DNA from: Saccoglossus kowalevskii
Taxonomy: Eukaryota; Hemichordata; Enteropneusta; Harrimaniidae
DNA: 25,604 bases
Direction of reading: 5' to 3'
NCBI RefSeq assembly: GCF_000003605.2
Contig: NW_003109669.1
Coordinates: 1-25,604, forward strand
The notes beneath the pieces are model-generated. The model searched no databases and was not told the origin of the DNA. It saw nothing but the letters and a program-made list of their open reading frames with translations. Positions within the stretch are counted from its first letter, which is position 1, and each line of letters starts with the position of its first letter. Both the position numbers and the translations under genes were made by a program. Positions 1-9,000 of this stretch are shown here, piece after piece.

Positions 1-680
1 TCACAGAATTCACGTATCACAGTCGCATTAACTCAGAATTACGTTATGCAGTCGTCACAGAATTCATGTATCACAGTCGCATTAACTCAGAATTACGTTA
101 TGTAGTCGGCACAGAATTCATGTATCACAGTCGCATTAACTCAGAATTACGTTATGTAGTCGTCACAGAATTTACGTATCACAGTCGCATTAACTCAGAA
201 TTACGTTATGCAGTCGTCACAGAATTCACGTATCACAGTCGCATTAACTCAGAATTATGTTATGCAGTCGTCACAGAATTCACGTGTTTCAGTCGCATTA
301 ACTCAGAATTATGTTATGCAGTCGTCACAGAATTCACGTGCTTCAGTCGCATTAACTCAGAATTACGTTATGCAGTCGTCACAGAATTCACGTGTTTCAG
401 TCGCATTAACTCAGAATTATGTTATGCAGTCGTCACAGAATTCACGTGCTTCAGTCGCATTAACTCAGAATTACGTTATGCAGTCGTCACAGAACTTACG
501 TGTTTCAGTCGCATTAACTCATAATTATGTTATGCAGTCGTCACAGAATTCACGTGCTTCAGTCATATTAACTCAGAATTACGTTATGCAGTCGTCACAG
601 AATTCATGTGCTTCAGTCGCATTAACTCAGAATTACGTTATATAGTCGTCACAGAATTCACGTGTCACAGTCGAACTAAG
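1..680 (+). repeat. 54-bp satellite array, segment A (short, about 12.6 monomers)
   Basis: Tandem 54-bp monomers. A monomer reads as a 25-bp half (CAGTCGTCA, CAGAATTC, ACGTGYTT) followed by a 29-bp half (CAGTCGCATTAACT, CAGAATTA, YGTTATG). The segment opens with monomers carrying GTATCAC after the EcoRI site, the type that always follows the LINE fragment, so position 1 lies just downstream of another LINE copy outside the window. It then runs into T/C alternation, a CATATTAACT monomer and the fixed pre-LINE monomer (TTATATAGTCG). It shares private variants with the start of segment C (AGAACTTACG at 492 and 4682, CTCATAATT at 518 and 4708), so both derive from one recent copy. It lacks the divergent marker block of the longer segments, probably through deletion by unequal exchange. 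Confidence 0.97.
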
Positions 681-690
681 TCTGAATGTA

Positions 691-873
691 ATGTACAATT
701 TAAGAAATTCTCATCAATTACAGTTAAAACGACCAAGGACTAAACGCTATGGACTGGAGTCATTGTCTTATTATGGTGCTAAAATGTGGAACTCGCTTCC
801 TAATCGAATGAAGGAGTGCAAAGATTTGTATTCGTTTAAGCAAATGGTGTCATTGTGGTCACCATCATTTTAA
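691..873 (+). pseudogene. Reverse-transcriptase C-terminal remnant, 60 codons, copy 1
   Basis: The frame opens at ATG 691 and ends at TAA 871-873. Residues 20-37 read YGLESLSYYGAKMWNSLP, followed by a spaced K-x-L-x-x-FK-x-x-V-x-x-W ending. This is the pattern at the extreme C-terminus of many invertebrate non-LTR retrotransposon polymerases, beyond the catalytic palm. The endonuclease, the catalytic F/Y-x-DD box and the rest of the polymerase are missing, so it cannot be active. The ATG is probably an internal codon of the parent ORF rather than a true start; the reading frame in fact continues upstream through satellite codons to a TAG at 643-645. No promoter or ribosome-binding context is visible. 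Copy 1 matches copy 2 throughout and serves as the reference for copies 3-5. Confidence 0.82.
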
Positions 874-971
874 GATATTTAATTGATTATTTGTGAAATC
901 TTACTGTTGTTTTTCTCTGTGTTTGATGTTTGATGTTTGTAATTTTTGCTTTTGTTTGATGTAATTTTTAG

Positions 972-997
972 TAGCCAGTGATATTAGTCTTTGGCTA
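972..997 (+). other. Possible 3'-UTR hairpin of LINE copy 1
   Basis: TAGCCA and TGGCTA form a perfect 6-bp inverted repeat around a 14-nt loop, 29 nt before the (AATTG)n tail. Some LINEs, for example eel UnaL2, use a 3'-terminal stem-loop that their reverse transcriptase recognises. Position and polarity fit that role, but a 6-bp stem is short and function is inference. The same arms occur at 4102-4127, 17459-17484, 20312-20337 and 24063-24088. Confidence 0.4.
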
Positions 998-1017
998 GGT
1001 ATTTCAAACTGACTTTA

Positions 1018-1050
1018 AATAAACCAATTGAATTGAATTGAATTGAATTA
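1018..1050 (+). other. AATAAA signal and (AATTG)4 tail, copy 1
   Basis: AATAAA at 1018-1023 is followed two bases later by four AATTG units and AATTA (1026-1050). The last GAATTA is also what a satellite monomer carries before TTATG/YGTTATG, so the tail fuses to the array without a visible seam (TTATGCAGTC from 1051). Confidence 0.75.
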
Positions 1051-3810
1051 TTATGCAGTCGTCACAGAATTCACGTATCACAGTCGCATTAACTCAGAAT
1101 TACGTTATGCAGTCGTCACAGAATTCATGTATCACAGTCGCATTAACTCAGAATTACGTTATGTAGTCGGCACAGAAATTCATGTATCACAGTCGCATTA
1201 ACTCAGAATTACGTTATGTAGTCGTCACAGAATTTACGTATCACAGTCGCATTAACTCAGAATTACGTTATGCAGTCGTCACAGAATTCACGTATCACAG
1301 TCGCATTAACTCAGAATTATGTTATGCAGTCGTCACAGAATTCACGTGTTTCAGTCGCATTAACTCAGAATTATGTTATGCAGTCGTCACAGAATTCACG
1401 TGCTTCAGTCGCATTAACTCAGAATTACGTTATGCAGTCGTCACAGAATTCACGTGTTTCAGTCGCATTAACTCAGAATTATGTTATGCAGTCGTCACAG
1501 AATTCACGTGCTTCAGTCGCATTAACTCAGAATTACGTTATGCAGTCGTCACAGAATTCACGTGTTTCAGTCGCATTAACTCAGAATTATGTTAAGCAGT
1601 CGTCACAGAATTCACGTGCTTCAGTCGCATTAACTCAGAATTACGTTATGCAGTCGTCGCAGAATTCACGTGTTTCAGTCGCATTAACTCAGAATTATGT
1701 TATGCAGTCGTCACAGAATTCACGTGCTTCAGTCATATTAACTCAGAATTACGTTATGCAGTCGTCACAGAATTCACGTGTTTCAGTCGCATTAACTCAA
1801 AATTATGTTATGCAGTCGTCACAGAATTCATGTGCTTCAGTCGCATTAACTCAGAATTACGTTATGTAGTCGTCACAGAATTCACGTTTTTCAGTCGCAT
1901 TAACTCAGAATTATGTTATGCAGTCGTCACAGAATTCACGTGCTTCAGTCGAACTAACTCAGAATTACGTTATGTAGTCGTCACAGAATTCACGTGTTTC
2001 AGTCGAACTAACTCAGAATTACGTTATGCAGTCGTCACAGAATGCACGTGCTTCAGTCGAACTAACTCAGAATTACGTTATGTAGTCAGTCGTAACAGAA
2101 TTCACGTGCTTCAGTCGAACTAACTCGGAATTACGTTATGTAGTCAGTAGTAACAGAATTCACGTGCTTCAGTGGAACTAACACAGAATTACGTTATGTA
2201 GTCATCACATAATTCACGTGCCTCAGTCGCATTAACTCAGAACTATGTTATGTAGTCGACACAGAATTCATGTGTTTCAGTCGCATTAACTCAGAATTAT
2301 GTTATGCAGTCGTCACAGAATTCACGTGCTTCAGTCGCATTAACTCAGAATTACGTTATGCAGTCGTCACAGAATTCACGTGTTTCAGTCGCATTAACTC
2401 AGAATTATGTTATGCAGTCGTCACAGAATTCACGTGCTTCAGTCGCATTAACTCAGAATTACGTTATGCAGTCGTCACAGAATTCACGTGTTTCAGTCGC
2501 ATTAACTCAGAATTATGTTAAGCAGTCGTCACAGAATTCACGTGCTTCAGTCGCATTAACTCAGAATTACGTTATGCAGTCGTCACAGAATTCACGTGTT
2601 TCAGTCGCATTAACTCAGAATTATGTTATGCAGTCGTCACAGAATTCACGTGCTTCAGTCATATTAACTCAGAATTACGTTATGTAGTCGTCACAGAATT
2701 CACGTTTTTCAGTCGCATTAACTCAGAATTATGTTATGCAGTCGTCACAGAATTCACGTGCTTCAGTCGAACTAACTCAGAATTACGTTATGTAGTCGTC
2801 ACAGAATTCACGTGTTTCAGTCGAACTAACTCAGAATTACGTTATGCAGTCGTCACAGAATGCACGTGCTTCAGTCGAACTAACTCAGAAATACGTTATG
2901 TAGTCAGTCGTAACAGAATTCACGTGCTTCAGTCGAACTAACTCGGAATTACGTTATGTAGTCAGTAGTAACAGAATTCACGTGCTTCAGTGGAACTAAC
3001 ACAGAATTACGTTATGTAGTCATCACATAATTCACGTGCCTCAGTCGCATTAACTCAGAACTATGTTATGTAGTCGTCACAGAATTCATGTGTCGCTGTC
3101 GCATTAACTCAGAATTATGTTATGCAGTCGTCACAGAATTCACGTGCTTCAGTCGCATTAACTCAGAATTACGTTATGCAGTCGTCACAGAATTCACGTG
3201 TTTCAGTTGCATTAACTCAGAATTATGTTATGCAGTCGTCACAGAATTCACGTGCTTCAGTCGCATTAACTCAGAATTACGTTATGCAGTCGTCACAGAA
3301 TTCACGTGTTTCAGTCGCATTAACTAAGAATTATGTTATGCAGTCGTCACAGAATTCACGTACTTCAGTCGCATTAACTCAGAATTACGTTATGTAGTCG
3401 TCACAGAATTCACGTTTTTCAGTCGCATTAACTCAGAATTATGTTATGCAGTCGTCACAGAATTCACGTGCTTCAGTCGAACTAACTCAGAATTACGTTA
3501 TGTAGTCGTCACAGAATTCACGTGCTTCAGTCGCATTAACTCAGAATTACGTTATGCAGTCGTCACAGAATTCACGTGTTTCAGTCGCATTAACTCAGAA
3601 TTATGTTATGCAGTCGTCACAGAATTCATGTATCACAGTCGCATTAACTCAGAATTACGTTATGTAGTCGGCACAGAATTCATGTATCACAGTCGCATTA
3701 ACTCAGAATTATGTTATGTAGACGTCACAGAATTCATGTGCTTCAGTCGAACTAACTAAGAATTACGTTATATAGTCGTCACAGAATTCACGTGTCACAG
3801 TCGAACTAAG
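1051..3810 (+). repeat. 54-bp satellite array, segment B (about 51 monomers)
   Basis: Length is 2760 bp, that is 51 x 54 plus 6, the excess coming from small indels. Order: GTATCAC-type monomers, T/C dimers, CATATTAACT monomer, TTTTTC-type monomer, GAACTAACT monomers, then the divergent marker block. The block occurs twice (2083-2252 and 2901-3070, 170 bp each), so this segment contains an internal tandem copy of about 820 bp. Private changes include GAAATTC at 1172-1178 (+1 base, removing the usual CAGAATTC spacing) and AGAAATACG near 2887. Monomers 3625-3810 form the run-up to the LINE insertion, including GACGTC at 3721-3726 and TTATATAGTCG near 3770. No gene is visible. Confidence 0.97.
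2083..2252 (+). repeat. Divergent marker block, reference copy (170 bp)
   Basis: Three linked variant monomers: one starting TAGTCAGTCGTAACAG (58 bp, carrying an extra AGTC), one starting TAGTCAGTAGTAACAG (58 bp) with GTGGAACTAACACAG, and one starting TAGTCATCACATAATTC with GTGCCTCAG and AGAACTATG (54 bp). In most other copies the block is followed by a monomer with GTGTCGCTGTCG; here that monomer is GTGTTTCAG instead. Full or near-full copies: 2901-3070, 5104-5273, 7674-7843, 9688-9857, 10884-11053, 18569-18739 (extra base near its end), 19280-19449, 21854-22023 and 24957-25126. Shortened copies start at 8870, 14730, 16739 and 23344. The block is a good landmark for higher-order repeat boundaries. 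Confidence 0.9.
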
Positions 3811-3820
3811 TCTGAATGTA

Positions 3821-4003
3821 ATGTACAATTTAAGAAATTCTCATCAATTACAGTTAAAACGACCAAGGACTAAACGCTATGGACTGGAGTCATTGTCTTA
3901 TTATGGTGCTAAAATGTGGAACTCGCTTCCTAATCGAATGAAGGAGTGCAAAGATTTGTATTCGTTTAAGCAAATGGTGTCATTGTGGTCACCATCATTT
4001 TAA
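3821..4003 (+). pseudogene. Reverse-transcriptase C-terminal remnant, copy 2
   Basis: Sixty codons with no change from copy 1. The frame continues upstream through the last satellite monomer to TAG 3773-3775. The catalytic part of the polymerase is absent, so this is a dead fragment carried along by array amplification. Confidence 0.82.
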
Positions 4004-4101
4004 GATATTTAATTGATTATTTGTGAAATCTTACTGTTGTTTTTCTCTGTGTTTGATGTTTGATGTTTGTAATTTTTGCTTTTGTTTGATGTAATTTTTA
4101 G

Positions 4102-4127
4102 TAGCCAGTGATATTAGTCTTTGGCTA
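4102..4127 (+). other. Possible 3'-UTR hairpin of LINE copy 2
   Basis: TAGCCA and TGGCTA arms with a 14-nt loop, sequence as in copy 1. Confidence 0.4.
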
Positions 4128-4147
4128 GGTATTTCAAACTGACTTTA

Positions 4148-4180
4148 AATAAACCAATTGAATTGAATTGAATTGAATTA
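4148..4180 (+). other. AATAAA signal and (AATTG)4 tail, copy 2
   Basis: AATAAA at 4148-4153; AATTG repeats 4156-4180. Same length as copy 1. Confidence 0.75.
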
Positions 4181-5692
4181 TTATGCAGTCGTCACAGAAT
4201 TCACGTATCACAGTCGCATTAACTCAGAATTACGTTATGCAGTCGTCACAGAATTCATGTATCACAGTCGCATTAACTCAGAATTACGTTATGTAGTCGG
4301 CACAGAATTCATGTATCACAGTCGCATTAACTCAGAATTACGTTATGTAGTCGTCACAGAATTTACGTATCACAGTCGCATTAACTCAGAATTACGTTAT
4401 GCAGTCGTCACAGAATTCACGTATCACAGTCGCATTAACTCAGAATTATGTTATGCAGTCGTCACAGAATTCACGTGTTTCAGTCGCATTAACTCAGAAT
4501 TATGTTATGCAGTCGTCACAGAATTCACGTGCTTCAGTCGCATTAACTCAGAATTACGTTATGCAGTCGTCACAGAATTCACGTGTTTCAGTCGCATTAA
4601 CTCAGAATTATGTTATGCAGTCGTCACAGAATTCACGTGCTTCAGTCGCATTAACTCAGAATTACGTTATGCAGTCGTCACAGAACTTACGTGTTTCAGT
4701 CGCATTAACTCATAATTATGTTATGCAGTCGTCACAGAATTCACGTGCTTCAGTCATATTAACTCAGAATTACGTTATGCAGTCGTCACAGAATTCACGT
4801 GTTTCAGTCGCATTAACTCAGAATTATGTTATGCAGTCGTCACAGAATTCATGTGCTTCAGTCGCATTAACTCAGAATTACGTTATGTAGTCGTCACAGA
4901 ATTCACGTTTTTCAGTCGCATTAACTCAGAATTATGTTATGCAGTCGTCACAGAATTCACGTCCTTCAGTCGAACTAACTCAGAATTACGTTATGTAGTC
5001 GTCACAGAATTCACGTGTTTCAGTCGAACTAACTCAGAATTACGTTATGCAGTCGTCACAGAATGCACGTGCTTCAGTCGAACTAACTCAGAATTACGTT
5101 ATGTAGTCAGTCGTAACAGAATTCACGTGCTTCAGTCGAACTAACTCGGAATTACGTTATGTAGTCAGTAGTAACAGAATTCACGTGCTTCAGTGGAACT
5201 AACACAGAATTACGTTATGAAGTCATCACATAATTCACGTGCCTCAGTCGCATTAACTCAGAACTATGTTATGTAGTCGTCAGAGAATTCATGTGTCGCT
5301 GTCGCATTAACTCAGAATTATGTTATGCAGTCGTCACAGAATTCACGTGCTTCAGTCGCATTAACTCAGAATTACGTTATGCAGTCGTCACAGAATTCAC
5401 GTGTTTCAGTCGCATTAACTCAGAATTATGTTATGCAGTCGTCACAGAATTCACGTGCTTTAGTCGCATTAACTCAGAATTACGTTATGCAGTCGTCACA
5501 TAATTCACGTGTTTCAGTCGCATTAACTCAGAATTATGTTATGCAGTCGTCACAGAATTCATGTGCTTCAGTCGCATTAACTCAGAATTACGTTATGTAG
5601 TCGTCACAGAATTCACGTTTTTCAGTCGCATTAACTCAGAATTATGTTATGCGGTCGTCACAGAATTCACGTGCTTCAGTCGAACTAACTCA

Positions 5693-6507
5693 GATTACGT
5701 TATGTAGTCGTCACAGAATTCACGTGTTTCAGTCGAACTAACTCAGAATTACGTTATGCAGTCGTCACAGAATGCACGTGCTTCAGTCGAACTAACTCGG
5801 AATTACGTTATGTAGTCATCACATAATTCACGTGCCTCAGTCGCATTAACTCAGAACTATGTTATGTAGTCGTCACAGAATTCATGTGTCGCTGTCGCAT
5901 TAGCTCAGAATTATGTTATGCAGTCGTCACAGAATTCACGTGCTTCAGTCGCATTAACTCAGAATTACGTTATGCAGTCGTCACAGAATTCACGTGTTTC
6001 AGTCGCATTAACTCAGAATTATGTTATGCAGTCGTCACAGAATTCACGTGCTTTAGTCGCATTAACTCAGAATTACGTTATGCAGTCCTCACAGAATTCA
6101 CGTGTTTCAGTCGCATTAACTCAGAATTATGTTATGCAGTCGTCACAGAATTCACGTGCTTCAGTCGCATTAACTCAGAATTACGTTATGCAGTCGACAC
6201 AGAATTCACGTGTTTCAGTCGCATTAACTCAGAATTATGTTATGCAGTCGTCACAGAATTCACGTGCTTCAGTCGCATTAACTTAGAATTACGTTATGCA
6301 GTCGTCACAGAATTCACGTGTTTCAGTCGTCACAGAATTCACGTGCTTCAGTCGCATTAACTCAGAATTACGTTATGTAGTCGTCACAGAATTCACGTTT
6401 TTCAGTCGCATTAACTCAGAATTATGTTATGCAGTCGTCACAGAATTCACGTGCTTCAGTCGCATTAACTCAGAATTACGTTATGCAGTCGTCACAGAAT
6501 TCACGTG
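5693..6507 (+). repeat. Segmental duplication D1, left copy (partner 11474-12288)
   Basis: About 815 bp that recur 5781 bp downstream. Linked private variants prove common origin: CGCATTAGCTCAG in the GTGTCGCTG monomer (near 5896 and 11677), ACTTAGAATT (near 6282 and 12062), GTGCTTTAG, the CAGTCCTCAC and CAGTCGACAC monomers, and the 25-bp half-unit junction. The left end is set by a 1-base deletion at about 5692; the right end is where the monomer type switches from C to T. Confidence 0.8.
6299..6348 (+). repeat. Tandem 25-bp half-unit, junction 1
   Basis: The 25-bp left half of the monomer occurs twice in a row (6299-6323 ending GTGTTT, 6324-6348 ending GTGCTT) before the normal 29-bp right half. 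Equivalent to a 29-bp loss between two left halves or a 25-bp gain. It shifts the register by 25 bp and breaks the 18-codon reading frames. Confidence 0.9.
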
Positions 6508-7673
6508 CTTCAGTCGCATTAACTCAGAATTACGTTATGCAGTCGTCACAGAATTCACGTGTTTCAGTCGCATTAACTCAGAATTACGTTATGCAGTCGT
6601 CACAGAATTCACGTGTTTCAGTCGCATTAACTCAGAATTATGTTATGCAGTCGTCACAGAATTCACGTGCTTCAGTCGCATTAACTCAGAATTACGTTAT
6701 GCAGTCGTCACAGAATTCACGTGTTTCAGTCGCATTAACTCAGAATTATGTTATGCAGTCGTCACAGAATTCACGTGCTTCAGTCGCATTAACTCAGAAT
6801 TACGTTATGCAGTCGTCACAGAATTCACGTGATTCAGTCGCATTAACTCAGAATTATGTTAAGCAGTCGTCACAGAATTCACGTGTTTCAGTCGCATTAA
6901 CTCAGAATTATGTTATGCAGTCGTCACAGAATTCACGTGTTTCAGTCGCATTAACTCAGAATTATGTTATGCAGTCGTCACAGAATTCACGTGCTTCAGT
7001 CATATTAACTCAGAATTACGTTATGCAGTCGTCACAGAATGCACGTGTTTCAGTCGCATTAACTCAAAACTATGTTATGCAGTCGTCACAGAATTCATGT
7101 GCTTCAGTCGCATTAACTCAGAATTACGTTATGCAGTCGTCACAGAATTCACGTGTTTCAGTCGCATTAACTCAGAATTATGTTATGCAGTCGTCACAGA
7201 ATTCACGTGCTTCAGTCGCATTAACTCAGAATTACGTTATGCAGTCGTCACAGAATTCACGTGTTTCAGTCGCATTAACTCAGAATTATGTTAAGCAGTC
7301 GTCACAGAATTCACGTGCTTCAGTCGCATTAACTCAGAATTACGTTATGCAGTCGTCACAGAATTCACGTGTTTCAGTCGCATTAACTCAGAATTATGTT
7401 ATGCAGTCGTCACAGAATTCACGTGCTTCAGTCATATTAACTCAGAATTACGTTATGCAGTCGTCACAGAATTCACGTGTTTCAGTCGCATTAACTCAGA
7501 ATTATGTTATGCAGTCGTCGCAGAATTCATGTGCTTCAGTCGCATTAACTCAGAATTACGTTATGTAGTCGTCACAGAATTCACGTGTTTCAGTCGAACT
7601 AACTCAGAATTACGTTATGCAGTCGTCACAGAATGCACGTGCTTCAGTCGAACTAACTCAGAATTACGTTATG

Positions 7674-8987
7674 TAGTCAGTCGTAACAGAATTCACGTGC
7701 TTCAGTCGAACTAACTCGGAATTACGTTATGTAGTCAGTAATAACAGAATTCACGTGCTTCAGTGGAACTAACACAGAATTACGTTATGTAGTCATCACA
7801 TAATTCACGTGCCTCAGTCGCATTAACTCAGAACTATGTTATGTAGTCGTCACAGAATTCATGTGTCGCTGTCGCATTAACTCAGAATTATGTTATGCAG
7901 TCGTCACAGAATTCACGTGCTTCAGTCGCATTAACTCAGAATTACGTTATGCAGTCGTCACAGAATTCATGTATCACAGTCGCATTAACTCAGAATTACG
8001 TTATGTAGTCGTCACAGAATTTACGTATCACAGTCGCATTAACTCAGAATTACGTTATGCAGTCGTCACAGAATTCACGTATCACAGTCGCATTAACTCA
8101 GAATTATGTTATGCAGTCGTCACAGAATTCACGTGTTTCAGTCGCATTAACTCAGAATTATGTTATGCAGTCGTCACAGAATTCACGTTCTTCAGTCGCA
8201 TTAACTCAGAATTACGTTATGCAGTCGTCACAGAATTCACGTGTTTCCGTCGCATTAACTCAGAATTATGTTATGCAGTCGTCACAGAATTCACGTGCTT
8301 CAGTCGCATTAACTCAGAATTACGTTATGCAGTCGTCACAGAATTCACGTGTTTCAGTCGCATTAACTCAGAATTATGTTAAGCAGTCGTCACAGAATTC
8401 ACGTGCTTCAGTCGCATTAACTCAGAATTACGTTATGCAGTCGTCACAGAATTCACGTGTTTCAGTCGCATTAACTCAGAATTATGTTATGCAGTCGTCA
8501 CAGAATTCACGTGCTTCAGTCATATTAACTCAGAATTACGTTATGCAGTCGTCACAGAATTCACGTGTTTCAGTCGCATTAACTCAAAATTATGTTATGC
8601 AGTCGTCACAGAATTCATGTGCTTCAGTCGCATTAACTCAGAATTACGTTATGTAGTCGTCACAGAATTCACGTTTTTCAGTCGCATTAACTCAGAATTA
8701 TGTTATGCAGTCGTCACAGAATTCACGTGCTTCAGTCGAACTAACTCAGAATTACGTTATGTAGTCGTCACAGAATTCACGTGTTTCAGTCGAACTAACT
8801 CAGAATTACGTTATGCAGTCGTCACAGAATGCACGTGCTTCAGTCGAACTAACTCAGAATTACGTTATGTAGTCAGTCGTAACAGAATTCACGTGCTTCA
8901 GTCGAACTAACTCGGAATTACGTTATGTAGTCAGTAGTAACAGAATTCACGTGCTTCAGTGGAACTAACACAGAATTACGTCATGTA
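7674..8987 (+). repeat. Segmental duplication D2, left copy (partner 9688-11001)
   Basis: About 1.31 kb repeated at an offset of 2014 bp (37 monomers plus four 4-bp insertions). Diagnostic shared variants are AGTAATAACAG near 7738/9752, TCTTC-type monomers near 8188/10202, and ACGTCATG near 8979/10993. The copies differ at a few sites (TTTCCGTCG near 8246 only on the left; a TAG variant near 10344 and ACTTAGAATT near 10434 only on the right). They diverge at 8990, where GTCGTCAC faces GTCATCAC. A related stretch begins at 21854. Confidence 0.8.
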
Positions 8988-9000
8988 GTCGTCACAGAAT

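Larger units (their letters stand above)
681..1050 (+). mobile_element. LINE (non-LTR retrotransposon) 3'-end fragment, copy 1
   Basis: A 370-bp non-satellite block that contains, in order, the C-terminal codons of a reverse transcriptase (691-873), a ~150-bp T-rich 3' UTR with TTTGATG repeats, a possible hairpin (972-997), AATAAA (1018-1023) and a pentanucleotide (AATTG)n end (1026-1050). Loss of the 5' part and a 3' end in short repeats is the usual product of target-primed reverse transcription. The left boundary is approximate, because the last satellite bases (GTCGAACTAA) grade into GTCTGAATG. No target-site duplication is recognisable. It could be a chimeric or SINE-like tail rather than a LINE remnant, but the coding match argues for a LINE. 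The clade (CR1, L2, Jockey or RTE-like) cannot be fixed from 60 residues. Confidence 0.85.
3811..4180 (+). mobile_element. LINE 3'-end fragment, copy 2
   Basis: Offset exactly 3130 bp from copy 1 and, by eye, identical to it over all 370 bp, including tail length. The same satellite bases flank it on both sides (CGTGTCACAGTCGAACTAA before, TTATGCAGTCG after). Identity extending across both junctions shows that copies 1 and 2 are products of segmental copying, not separate insertions. The immediate upstream run differs from copy 1: here the GTCGGCACAG and GACGTC monomers precede it. Confidence 0.85.

Noticed and set aside
901..1010. Small RNA or tRNA-derived SINE head in the LINE 3' UTR
   Set aside because: The region is T-rich with TTTGATG repeats and has no A/B box pair or cloverleaf; only the short TAGCCA/TGGCTA inverted repeat stands out.
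681..1050. Active or autonomous retrotransposon
   Set aside because: Only about 60 codons of the polymerase C-terminus remain; endonuclease, catalytic motifs and 5' UTR are missing in all copies.
655..1075. Target-site duplication flanking the LINE fragment
   Set aside because: The satellite supplies AATT- and CAGTCG-containing repeats on both sides everywhere, so any direct repeat found here is not informative.
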